From Acinetobacter sp. P8-3-8 (GTDB lineage Bacteria > Pseudomonadota > Gammaproteobacteria > Pseudomonadales > Moraxellaceae): a stretch of DNA of 64,000 nt. The stretch spans positions 1-64,000 of the forward strand of contig NZ_AFIE01000003.1 in assembly GCF_000214135.1 (NCBI RefSeq). The letters run 5' to 3'. This document shows positions 21,582 through 30,155 of this stretch, in pieces (within the stretch, counting starts at the first letter, position 1; the number at the start of each line of letters is the position of its first letter). The position numbers were made by a program, and so were the translations under genes. Below the pieces are notes generated by a model that was not told the origin of the DNA, made no database searches, and worked only from the letters and a program-made list of their open reading frames with translations.

Positions 21582-24425
21582 TTACTCCTTAGGTACAGGA
21601 CCAGACATACTCGAATGTCGAGAATCGCCCAGTACAGAAATTAACAACATGGTTGCACCAACCACTGTGCCATACACACCTAGGTCAAACGCTGCCGCAG
21701 AAGCAAAGTGGAATTTCCCAAAAATTCCTGATTCAACATAAACATGCGCACTGGTGAGGAATGGTCGACCCCAAAGCCATGCTGCAATGCCCGTCAATCC
21801 TGCGATTATTAAACCAATCCCGATCCAAATTTCGTATAAACGACCTGATTTGGCTTTGAGCATGTTTTCTGCTTGGTCTTGTCCAAGCGCAATATATTGA
21901 ATGACCAATGCTAGTGAGGTGATTAAACCTGCGATAAAGCCACCGCCTGGATAATTATGACCACGGAGGAAAATATAAAGGCTAACTACCAAGGCGATTG
22001 GTAATACCCATGAAGCCGTCATACGGAACATGAGTGGAGAAGGATTAAAGCGATAGCTCAAACCTTGGGTAATGGTTGTACCATGTGTACGCATGCCATC
22101 CATTAAACACAGTGCGCCAATTGCTGCGATACCCAATACGGTGATTTCACCGAAGGTATCAAATCCACGGAAGTCCACAAGGATAACATTCACAATATTC
22201 GAACCACCACCCAGCGGTAAAGCCTGCTGTACAAAGAACCATGAAATCGAATTGTGATCTCGGGTCATAATTAACCAAGCAATCCAACCAATACCTAGAC
22301 CACCAACAATGGCGATGATGGCATCTCGCCAACGACGTGTTTGGCTTGATTCATACGGTGTGAGTTGCGGTAATAACGATAAACTCATCAATAACAGAAC
22401 TGTAGTCACCACATCTACTGTGATTTGGGTCAATGCCAAATCAGGTGCAGACAAGGTAACAAAAATCATGGTAACCACTAAACCAACTGCGCCACTGATC
22501 AGCACGGCTTTAATGCGTTCATGGTGAAACCAAAGCATCATCCAGCAAGCTGAGAAGAGCAATAGCCAAAGTACGATTGCAACCAACGGAGCATGGGTTA
22601 ATTCACGTGTGCCCGTGGTTAAGTTTTGATTGAGTAACGGTGTTGCAACCAAAGCAATACTGAATACGACGATCCACAATAAGTAGTTTTGTAATGAACC
22701 CGTTTCAGTTTTTAATTTAATTTTTCGTGAGAATAACAACAAATCTTTGAGGAAATTTTCAAAGATTAGTTTGCCCTGGAATCTGCCAATCATCGGATCA
22801 AGATCAATTTGTCGAATGCGATTGTCTTTGGCTAAGGCAAAATAGAAAGTAATACCACCAATCAGTGCAATCGCACTCATCAATAAAGGAAGGTTGAATC
22901 CATGCCAAAGTGCTAAATGGACACCTTCAAAGTTTGCAAGTTGTGTGCTGGCACGTGTACCTGCATTGATAATATTTTGAACCAATAACGCAGGTAGAAT
23001 CCCAACCAAAATGCACAATGTCGCCAATAAAATGGCAGGTGCGCGCATACCTAAAGGTGGTTCATGTGCATCTTTGTTTGGAACACCTTTACCAACAGGG
23101 CCATCAAAGAACACGCCATGGACAAGCCGTACTGAATAAGCGACAGCAAATAAACCTGCCAGCGTTGCAATAATCGCGGCAACGACCACATAAGCACCAG
23201 ATAAATTCGCCACTAACTCAGTAAAGAACATTTCTTTAGACAAGAAACCATTGGTGAGTGGTACACCAGCCATACTCGCAGCGGTAATCATAGTGAGTGT
23301 TGCGGTAAAAGGAAGGAGTTGCCACAACCCACTCAATTTTCTTAAATCACGTGTGCCAGACTCATGGTCGATGATGCCCGCAATCATGAATAATGCAGCT
23401 TTAAAGGTCGCATGGTTAATGATGTGGAAAATAGCTGCGGCTACAGCAAGCGGTGAACCAATGCCCAATAAGCACATGATTAAGCCTAAATGGCTAATCG
23501 TTGAATAGGCCAATAGGCCTTTTAGATCTTCTTTGAATATGGCAAAAAATGCAGCCATACAGAGGGTCAATAAACCAATGGTTGTAACGATATTATGATA
23601 TAGCGCTGAGCCGACAAAAATTGGTAATAAGCGAGCCAATAGGAAAATACCTGCTTTGACCATCGTTGCCGAGTGCAAATATGCAGATACTGGCGTCGGT
23701 GCTGCCATGGCATTGGGTAGCCAAAAGTGGAACGGGAATTGCGCACTTTTAGTGAATGCACCCAATAGAATCAGCAATAAAGCAGGAATAAATAGCGGGC
23801 TACTTTGAATGGTTGTAGCCATCGTGGTGAGTTGGTCAATCTGGTATGTTCCTGTGATTTGTCCTAATAAGACGAAACCACCAAGCATAGCCAAACCACC
23901 CATTCCTGTGATGGTGAGCGCCATACGAGAGCCACGTTGTGCAGCATCATAATTGCTCCAATACCCCACCAATAAGAATGATGAAATACTGGTCAGCTCC
24001 CAAAATACCAACAGAATAATTAAATTATTAGACAGCGAAATTCCTAACATTGCTGTCATAAACATCATGAGCAATGCATAGAGTTTACTGAGAGAGTTTT
24101 TTGGATTTAAATAATAATAGGCATAAATATAGATCAGCGTGCCAATTCCACTGATTAATAAGGCAAAAATAAGGCTGAGCGCATCGAGGCGAAAGCTGAA
24201 ATCGATACCAATTTGAGGTAACCATTGCCAATGTTCTAAAACAGCCTGACCATTGAATACTGATTTAGCTTGAGTCAGTAACAGAATAAAACTGCTTAGA
24301 CTAACCCCTATTGCTCCTAAAGCTGTTAACCCGCGAGAGAATTGCTTCAGCCACAGGACAAGGGTTGTGCCAAGTATTAATGGTAACAATACAATAATCG
24401 GAAGCACACGCGTATCCATTGTCAT
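21582..24425 (-). CDS. mrpA: Mrp-type Na+/H+ antiporter subunit A with fused subunit B
   Basis: 947-aa membrane protein. The first 650 residues are the NuoL-like A subunit (FFTELVANL.., FPFHFWLPNAMAAPTPVSAYLH). The last 200 residues match subunit B, with FLRGHNYPGGGFIAGL and a MnhB-type end. The fusion and the six-gene order A'-C-D-E-F-G define group 2 Mrp systems, as in Pseudomonas. These work in Na+ and alkali tolerance. The first gene of its operon. Start may be ATG 24425 or ATG 24419; neither has a clear ribosome site. Confidence 0.95.
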   Translation of the reverse strand: MTMDTRVLPIIVLLPLILGTTLVLWLKQFSRGLTALGAIGVSLSSFILLLTQAKSVFNGQAVLEHWQWLPQIGIDFSFRLDALSLIFALLISGIGTLIYIYAYYYLNPKNSLSKLYALLMMFMTAMLGISLSNNLIILLVFWELTSISSFLLVGYWSNYDAAQRGSRMALTITGMGGLAMLGGFVLLGQITGTYQIDQLTTMATTIQSSPLFIPALLLILLGAFTKSAQFPFHFWLPNAMAAPTPVSAYLHSATMVKAGIFLLARLLPIFVGSALYHNIVTTIGLLTLCMAAFFAIFKEDLKGLLAYSTISHLGLIMCLLGIGSPLAVAAAIFHIINHATFKAALFMIAGIIDHESGTRDLRKLSGLWQLLPFTATLTMITAASMAGVPLTNGFLSKEMFFTELVANLSGAYVVVAAIIATLAGLFAVAYSVRLVHGVFFDGPVGKGVPNKDAHEPPLGMRAPAILLATLCILVGILPALLVQNIINAGTRASTQLANFEGVHLALWHGFNLPLLMSAIALIGGITFYFALAKDNRIRQIDLDPMIGRFQGKLIFENFLKDLLLFSRKIKLKTETGSLQNYLLWIVVFSIALVATPLLNQNLTTGTRELTHAPLVAIVLWLLLFSACWMMLWFHHERIKAVLISGAVGLVVTMIFVTLSAPDLALTQITVDVVTTVLLLMSLSLLPQLTPYESSQTRRWRDAIIAIVGGLGIGWIAWLIMTRDHNSISWFFVQQALPLGGGSNIVNVILVDFRGFDTFGEITVLGIAAIGALCLMDGMRTHGTTITQGLSYRFNPSPLMFRMTASWVLPIALVVSLYIFLRGHNYPGGGFIAGLITSLALVIQYIALGQDQAENMLKAKSGRLYEIWIGIGLIIAGLTGIAAWLWGRPFLTSAHVYVESGIFGKFHFASAAAFDLGVYGTVVGATMLLISVLGDSRHSSMSGPVPKE

Positions 24426-24910
24426 GAATAGGTCGTAAAACCTATGTAAATCTTATCTTTCAAGGACTTGAGGAGCGCAAAGAGCAATCCAAGAACTTAA
24501 ATCTTGAAAGCCGAATTAAATTAATAAGCAAAAACAAGTTGTGTTGCGCAACTTGATAAAACGATTAGAAGATCAATTTAGATTGATAAAATCGAATTTA
24601 AATCAATTTTTTCATCTTATTACATGATCGGAATAACATCAAATTATTTTGTCAGTTTTTGCGCAAACAATCGTAATTATACGCTTCATCTCACTTTGAT
24701 AGTGTTTGAAAAGTATTCATCAACGTTATTCAGCCTTATTCAGTGATTTTGAGCATTTAAAATTTAAATCAAAAATAAAATGAACATCCAAAACAGATAT
24801 TCATCTTATGAGAATGTAACGATTTCTCTATATATCTATATAAAAGCGCTATAGAGCGAAATTGATGATTCTCGCGATTTAAACTTGGTAAATTCAAAGC
24901 AGTGATGCAT
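24426..24910. other. Intergenic region upstream of the Mrp operon
   Basis: 485 bases between two minus-strand units. It is strongly AT-rich and should hold the Mrp promoter and the end of the helicase-ATPase transcript. No clear terminator is visible; CTCTATA (24835 region) and TATAGAG about 18 bases on form a weak stem. A 39-codon open frame from ATG 24624 lacks a ribosome site and is not called. A 17-base tandem duplication sits at the right end (24892-24925). Confidence 0.4.
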
Positions 24911-24925
24911 TCAAAGCAATGATGT
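24892..24925. repeat. 17-base tandem direct duplication at the end of the ATPase gene
   Basis: ATTCAAAGCAGTGATGC (24892-24908) is followed directly by ATTCAAAGCAATGATGT (24909-24925), matching at 15 of 17 positions. The right copy contains the stop codon of the ATPase gene (24911-24913), so the duplication has affected the extreme C-terminus or the adjoining 3' flank. Confidence 0.8.
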
Positions 24926-26281
24926 ATGTGGTGATAAGTCATCGCCTGCTTGAATTAATCGTTTTAACTCAATTTGTTGTTCTTCCGTTAAAGACTGAAA
25001 CTGTTCATAGAGTTGCTGTGCATCGGGTGAATCGTTATTCGGTTCTAATAATTCATGTTCTGAATGTTCAGTTGTTTCTTTGAGTAAATTTTCATAAATA
25101 TGTTGATATTCTTGCCATGCAGAATTGGGCTGTATCTCATGTAATTGTTTATTTTTTAGATGAAAACATTGGTATTCATCTGCTTGTTCAAGTAATTCTT
25201 CATGGCTACCTGTAACAATGATTTGTAGTAATGGAAAGGCTTGATGTAATCGATCTAAAATCACTTGAATGGAATATTGGTCTAAATCTACATCAATTTG
25301 ATCAATGAGCAGAACACCATCACCCTCTAAACATGGATATAAACTTAAAGGATTAAGTAAGCACATACGGCGTACTAAATCACCGACTAAACCAATCCAG
25401 TTTTTGACTGTATTCGACAGTTGTTGATAGGACATGGTTTGGTTTTTATAGGTGACCATCAATTGTAATTTCGGTTGATATTCTAAAAAGATATCTGTGA
25501 CCTCAGGAAGCACCGTTTTAAGTGTGCTTTTTAATGCTTGCAGGCTTGGTGCATGTAACTGCGAATGTGCTTGAAATAAGGTATTTTGAAAATCTTGAGT
25601 CGATTTATTTGATGTATCTTTATGTCTAAGAATATTTTGAAAAAGCTGCGCCGTTTGTGCATTTTCAATATCACTAATTTCTCTAAACCATTCAAAAAAA
25701 CGTGCAAAAGTGGTGTAGGGAATAGCAACCAATTCATAAGCATTATATTGCTGTAAAACCAGTGGGTTGTTTTTACTGAGAATATTGACTTCATTGACAA
25801 AACGTTCAGCAGGATAATAAGCCAGTAATGGAAGCCCTTGAACGGGGCCTTTTTTTATGACTTGATTATACAAAGTGACGGCTTGTTCTAATTGCTCCAA
25901 TTCAACTTTACTGATACCGACACCATTGGCATTCAATGTTTTGAATAACTGCCAACGACAACTTTGTGTATCTGTTTCAGTCGCACCGTCACTTTCTGGT
26001 AATGCTCCAAATTCAGTAGGGAAGTGTATTTCGACATCAATTTTTGCTTGAACTCGATCCATCATAATATCTTGATCAAGCATGACCACGCCTGGTGTAC
26101 GTAGGTCTTTATAACGTGCAGGAAACCATGTTAAAGCTTGATAAATATTTTTAATAATCGCTGTTTTACCTGAAGCTTGATCGCCAACAATCACAGTGAT
26201 TGGCTTGTTTGAATGGTTAAAATTTATTTTTAAATCGGCAAAATGATAAATATGTCGAAAATGAATGCTTTGTAGTTTCAT
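24911..26281 (-). CDS. RecF/SMC-like AAA_21 ATPase with degenerate motifs
   Basis: 456-aa protein beginning with the typical ABC-class ATPase N-terminus (MKLQSIHFRHIYHFADLKI) and Walker A GDQASGKT at residues 33-40. LPLLAYYPAERF (150-161) resembles the conserved strand of COG3950-type ATPases. The expected signature region is QLSNTVKNWIGLVGDLVRRM (287-306), lacking the usual Ser-x-Gly. Walker B is LLIDQID (324-330), where the catalytic Glu is replaced by Gln328. The switch region IIVTGSH is at 354-360. The tail after 400 is acidic and Gln-rich. There is no TOPRIM or nuclease domain. It lies 29 bases after a UvrD-like helicase on the same strand, so the two probably share a transcript. Function unknown; DNA repair or phage defence are possibilities only. 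Confidence 0.7.
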   Translation of the reverse strand: MKLQSIHFRHIYHFADLKINFNHSNKPITVIVGDQASGKTAIIKNIYQALTWFPARYKDLRTPGVVMLDQDIMMDRVQAKIDVEIHFPTEFGALPESDGATETDTQSCRWQLFKTLNANGVGISKVELEQLEQAVTLYNQVIKKGPVQGLPLLAYYPAERFVNEVNILSKNNPLVLQQYNAYELVAIPYTTFARFFEWFREISDIENAQTAQLFQNILRHKDTSNKSTQDFQNTLFQAHSQLHAPSLQALKSTLKTVLPEVTDIFLEYQPKLQLMVTYKNQTMSYQQLSNTVKNWIGLVGDLVRRMCLLNPLSLYPCLEGDGVLLIDQIDVDLDQYSIQVILDRLHQAFPLLQIIVTGSHEELLEQADEYQCFHLKNKQLHEIQPNSAWQEYQHIYENLLKETTEHSEHELLEPNNDSPDAQQLYEQFQSLTEEQQIELKRLIQAGDDLSPHTSLL

Positions 26282-26310
26282 GGGACACCTGTAAAGAAAA
26301 AACTACAGTG

Positions 26311-27804
26311 TTATGCAGTCGCTTTATTTTTGAATGGCACTTTTTGTTTAAGTTGTTGTACTAAATCATATATATGATGAATATTTAAACTGACTTTCGC
26401 TCGCGTACAAGCAACATATAAAAGTCTTAATTCTTCATCACTGATTTTATGCTCAAGACCATTGATCTTAAATTGGTAGTCATCTTCAATATGAACACGA
26501 TTCCATTCTAAACCTTTGGCTTTATGTGCAGTGGATATCACATAATCAGCTTGCTCTATTGGTGTAATTTTAGCAAGTGCTTTTTTGAGCGGTTCAGTCC
26601 CGTGATCATCGACTAATTTGACTAAGGGTTTGATATCACTGCCATCGTTGGTTTCACAATACTCATGCACATCATGCCAAGAATTAAACCACGCCAACTC
26701 AGGTACATCTGTGACACGTTTACCTTGTTTAAGCAAACTGGCTGCATCGACAAAACGATTTAATTTGACGTGATCGGCTTGCAAGCTAACTTTATCGCCT
26801 TGTACTAAACCTGAAAGCAGTAATTCCATGGCACGTGCATTGGTACGACATAAAATTGCATCACGCATTTTGGTATGTGGTTTATTCACTACACTGGATT
26901 TCATATCGGGATTGCCTAACAACGGCACAGTTTCATCTAAAGCGCCAAGTAAGTGATTGGCAACATCTGCAATCGCATCACCAAAACGGAAAGACGTGGT
27001 TAAACGTGATTCAGGTAAAGGCATTTTTTGCATGGCATTGACCGCACCACGCCATGCGTAAATCTGTTGATGTGCATCACCGACATAAATCACTTGAGTG
27101 CTACGTTGGCGCAGTAAAATGCCGAGCATCAAAGGATCTGCATCCTGTGCTTCATCAAATAAAACATAATCCGCAGGAATATAAGGGTCTGATAATGCCC
27201 ATAATTTTAAATAAATATCGTGACCTATGCCTGCTTGATGATTTGGGTCAATGGATTCCAACCAACGCTTTTCTACCGCAGGATAAAGATGTTTTTGTAA
27301 GGATTCCACATCGTCAGGATGTAGCCAACTCGGTGCTTGTATATGACGTGGTGCAGGGTATTGTGAACTGGTTGAACAATAATAACTCACTGCATTGGCC
27401 ACCAAACTGGCTAGGCGACTTGGCATCAAGATATATTTTTCATAACGTCCACCCATCAATCGTCGCAAGGTAATCGGCTCAAGACGATATTCTTTGGCAA
27501 TAAAACTTGGACTTAAACGGGGTAAGCGTAATTTATCAGTTACACCACGTGGCACACTTCTAAATGCTAATGAATGGAAGGTTCGACAATCGACATTATT
27601 ATGAAATTTATTCTGTGCTTCAGTGGCAATGGCCTTATTAAAAGCCAAATACATGCCACGTCGATTCGGCATTGCATCGCTAATCAACTGTAAAGTCGTG
27701 GTTTTACCTGTGCCAGCATAGGCAATCACTTTAAAGGATTGTCCCTTTTTTGCTTCTGCAATTGCAAAACTTTGTTCTGTAGTTGGTGTAAAAGAATAAG
27801 GCAC
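26311..27804 (-). CDS. UvrD/FBH1-like superfamily 1 DNA helicase
   Basis: 497-aa SF1A helicase. Motif I AYAGTGKTT is at 28-36, motif Ia LAFNKAIATEA at 53-63, motif II LFDEAQD at 215-221, motif III VGDAHQQIYAWRGA at 241-254, motif V STAHKAKGLEW at 424-434 and motif VI LLYVACTRAK at 461-470. All catalytic residues are present. It is shorter than UvrD or Rep (about 700 aa) and resembles the compact FBH1-like branch; a 2B domain is minimal or absent. The start is GTG 27804 with no clear ribosome site. First gene of a two-gene unit with the ATPase at 24911-26281. Role unknown. Confidence 0.85.
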   Translation of the reverse strand: MPYSFTPTTEQSFAIAEAKKGQSFKVIAYAGTGKTTTLQLISDAMPNRRGMYLAFNKAIATEAQNKFHNNVDCRTFHSLAFRSVPRGVTDKLRLPRLSPSFIAKEYRLEPITLRRLMGGRYEKYILMPSRLASLVANAVSYYCSTSSQYPAPRHIQAPSWLHPDDVESLQKHLYPAVEKRWLESIDPNHQAGIGHDIYLKLWALSDPYIPADYVLFDEAQDADPLMLGILLRQRSTQVIYVGDAHQQIYAWRGAVNAMQKMPLPESRLTTSFRFGDAIADVANHLLGALDETVPLLGNPDMKSSVVNKPHTKMRDAILCRTNARAMELLLSGLVQGDKVSLQADHVKLNRFVDAASLLKQGKRVTDVPELAWFNSWHDVHEYCETNDGSDIKPLVKLVDDHGTEPLKKALAKITPIEQADYVISTAHKAKGLEWNRVHIEDDYQFKINGLEHKISDEELRLLYVACTRAKVSLNIHHIYDLVQQLKQKVPFKNKATA

Positions 27805-27847
27805 AGGGTTATGGAGTCTTATAAGTTGAGAATTTAATACAGCGCTG

Positions 27848-27865
27848 AGTATAGCAAAATTTGCT
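27848..27865 (-). promoter_or_regulatory. Probable extended -10 promoter with overlapping palindrome
   Basis: On the minus strand TGCTATACT (27848-27856) is an extended -10 element 43 bases from the helicase start. The palindrome AGCAAA-A-TTTGCT (27853-27865) overlaps its upstream part, the position expected for a repressor operator. No good -35 element is seen, which extended -10 promoters tolerate. Confidence 0.4.
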
Positions 27866-27990
27866 CAATACAAGGGGTAATTCTGCGGGATATTGCTCGG
27901 AGTATCTGTATGAGAAGTCACTAAGCGCTATCCCTATAATTTTTATCATAATATGAGTTTTTAAGTTTTTGTCTTTAAATTGACTTAAAA

Positions 27991-28024
27991 GTGAAATCGA
28001 ACTGTCATGCTGTATTTCTAAAAT
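27991..28024 (+). promoter_or_regulatory. Pho-box-like promoter of the PhoX gene
   Basis: GTGAAAT (27991-27997) and CTGTCAT (28002-28008) are spaced exactly 11 bases apart, like the direct repeats of a PhoB box (consensus CTGTCAT), with the second copy perfect and the first weak. TAAAAT at 28019-28024 is a good -10 ten bases further on, the usual geometry for PhoB-activated promoters. An alternative reading is a sigma-70 promoter with TTGACT at 27980-27985. Confidence 0.45.
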
Positions 28025-28064
28025 CAAGCGAGGAAAAATTCTAAAATTAAATTGGAAATACTAG

Positions 28065-30065
28065 ATGACAAACTCAGCCAACCAACACACACGTCGTGAA
28101 ATTCTAAAATGGTTAGCCAGCGTACCTTTTCTTCCACTTGGGGCAATGGCGACTTCCGCAACACTTGCAGGATGTAACGATGACAACAATAATGATACAG
28201 TCGTTACGCCACCTGTAAATCCAGCTAAATTAAAATCAGCGACATTTACACCAATGGATGCACCAACATTGGCAAATGCAGCCGCGATGGCAACCACCAC
28301 TGTGGCATCAGGTTTAGCTGTGACTTGGGATGATAATACCAAGACAGAATATAAACTTGCGTATAAAACCTTTTTCCAAACAGGCGATTTGGTAAGTGAT
28401 GGAAAGGGCGGTAAGATTTTAGCGGGTGGTTATTATGATATTCATAATAAAGCCATTATGGATAAATCTGTCGCAGGCAAAGAACGTCAATTCTTTTCAG
28501 ACTGTCCAGATGGTACGTCATTATTGACCGTGAAAGATGCCAAAGTTGAAGGTGTTAAAGGTAATCCTGTCTTTGCAGTTGTGCAATTTGAATATACCAG
28601 CCGTGATTTAGCAGGCAATGATATGTACGGTAAATTGCCATCTCCAATTGCAGTGATTTCGCTAGATCAAGATCCTAAAACGGGACATTTAACTTTAGTG
28701 AAATATCACAATGTTGATATGTCTAAGGCACATGGCTTATGGATTACCTGTGGTGCGAGTTTATCGCCGTGGGGAACACATCTTTCAAGCGAAGAATATG
28801 AGCCAGATGCATTTGGTCAAGGCTTAGGTACAGATATGGCAACCATGAAAGCCTACAGTAAAAATGTCTACGGTGATGAAACCTCTGCAAAACCATATAA
28901 TTATGGACATTTACCTGAAATCACAGTGAATAAAGACGGCACAGGTTCTGCGAAAAAGCATTATTGCTTAGGTCGTATTTCACATGAATTGATTCAAGTC
29001 ATGCCTGATAACCGTACAGCGTTAATGGGTGATGACTATACCAATGGTGGATTGTTCATGTTTGTTGCAGATAAAGAAAAAAATTTATCTGCAGGAACAC
29101 TGTATGTGGCCAAGTATTTAAATGAATTGAATGAGACCTCAACGGCACAAATTCAATGGATTAAGTTAGGTCATGCGACCAGTCAAGAAATTGAAGATTT
29201 GGTGAATGTTAAAAATATTCAACCAACCGATATCATGGAAAGCTTGGATAAAGATCCACAAGATGCAAGTTTCACCAAGATCATTCTGCAAAAGAAAAGC
29301 ATTTGGGTCAAAGTCAAACCGGGTATGGAAAAAGCAGCAGCATTCTTGGAAACACATCGCTATGCAGCTTTGATGGGCGCGAGTATGGCATTTACCAAGA
29401 TGGAAGGTACAACGGTCAATGCTAAAGACAAAGTTGCCTATTCTGCTTTAGCCAATATTCAAGATTCGATGATTAAAGGCAATGCAGCTTGGACAGAAAG
29501 CAACAATGTTACATTTGCCAAGAAAATTTCAGCAGGTGGTATCGTCGCGCACGATCTTGCAGGTTCTAAAAATGATAAATCGGGTAGCCCAATTATCAGC
29601 GACTGGGTGCCTTATCAATCCCATATGCTTTTGATTGGTAAAGATATCGATGCTGCAACAGATCCACTCGGTATCGGTAATACAGCTGATCCAAACACGA
29701 TGGCCAGTGCGGATAACCTAAAATTCTCTGAAACTTTCCGTACCTTATTCATTGGTGAAGACAGTGGTAACCATGTGAATAACTATTTATGGGCTTATAA
29801 CGTTGATACTAAAAAGTTAGATCGCATTCTTTCTTGCCCAGCAGGCGCAGAATCTACAGGTCTACATGCGGTCGATTCAATCAATGGTTGGACATATATT
29901 ATGAGTAATTTCCAGCATCCGGGGGATTGGGGTTCTTTGCACAGTAAAGTTCAAGCAACTTTAGATCCATTGATCCGTGCCAATTATAAAGATCGTTATG
30001 CAGCGGCTGTAGGTTATTTAACTGCTGATCCGATTGCGCCTTCTGTAGAGAAGAAGCCTGTTTAA
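28065..30065 (+). CDS. PhoX-family (DUF839) phosphatase, Tat-exported
   Basis: 666-aa protein with a twin-arginine signal (TRREILKWL, residues 9-17), a hydrophobic core and an LAGC lipobox near residue 37, suggesting a Tat-exported lipoprotein. The body matches the PhoX/DUF839 family of Ca2+- and Fe-dependent alkaline phosphatases: CGASLSPWGTHLSSEEYEPD, GRISHELIQVMPDN followed by MGDDYTNGGLFMFV, and FIGEDSGNHVNNYLWAYN. These acidic clusters are the metal-binding loops of the beta-propeller. Substrate specificity cannot be read from sequence. A Pho-box-like promoter upstream supports phosphate-starvation control. It is divergent from the helicase-ATPase pair and convergent with hisIE. Confidence 0.85.
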   Translation: MTNSANQHTRREILKWLASVPFLPLGAMATSATLAGCNDDNNNDTVVTPPVNPAKLKSATFTPMDAPTLANAAAMATTTVASGLAVTWDDNTKTEYKLAYKTFFQTGDLVSDGKGGKILAGGYYDIHNKAIMDKSVAGKERQFFSDCPDGTSLLTVKDAKVEGVKGNPVFAVVQFEYTSRDLAGNDMYGKLPSPIAVISLDQDPKTGHLTLVKYHNVDMSKAHGLWITCGASLSPWGTHLSSEEYEPDAFGQGLGTDMATMKAYSKNVYGDETSAKPYNYGHLPEITVNKDGTGSAKKHYCLGRISHELIQVMPDNRTALMGDDYTNGGLFMFVADKEKNLSAGTLYVAKYLNELNETSTAQIQWIKLGHATSQEIEDLVNVKNIQPTDIMESLDKDPQDASFTKIILQKKSIWVKVKPGMEKAAAFLETHRYAALMGASMAFTKMEGTTVNAKDKVAYSALANIQDSMIKGNAAWTESNNVTFAKKISAGGIVAHDLAGSKNDKSGSPIISDWVPYQSHMLLIGKDIDAATDPLGIGNTADPNTMASADNLKFSETFRTLFIGEDSGNHVNNYLWAYNVDTKKLDRILSCPAGAESTGLHAVDSINGWTYIMSNFQHPGDWGSLHSKVQATLDPLIRANYKDRYAAAVGYLTADPIAPSVEKKPV

Positions 30066-30110
30066 TTTGTTTTAAGAGATATATAAATTTTTGTTCTAAT
30101 TTTTAAGAAT

Positions 30111-30137
30111 CTCCCCCTCTTTTGCGAAAGGGGGGAG
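30111..30137. repeat. GC-rich inverted repeat between phoX-like gene and hisIE
   Basis: CTCCCCCTCTTT (30111-30122) pairs with AAAGGGGGGAG (30127-30137) with one bulged base. It lies between convergent genes and may act as a terminator. Its C-run, AAAG and G-run style resembles the hairpins at 40851-40931, suggesting members of one dispersed intergenic repeat family. Confidence 0.55.
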
Positions 30138-30155
30138 TTTAAGCCTTTAAACGAT

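Noticed and set aside
24624-24746. Short plus-strand frame in the gap upstream of the Mrp operon
   Set aside because: No ribosome site and no terminator or other support.
24911-27804. Gabija-type GajAB defence system
   Set aside because: The helicase would fit GajB, but the ATPase lacks the TOPRIM nuclease domain that defines GajA and the gene order is reversed.
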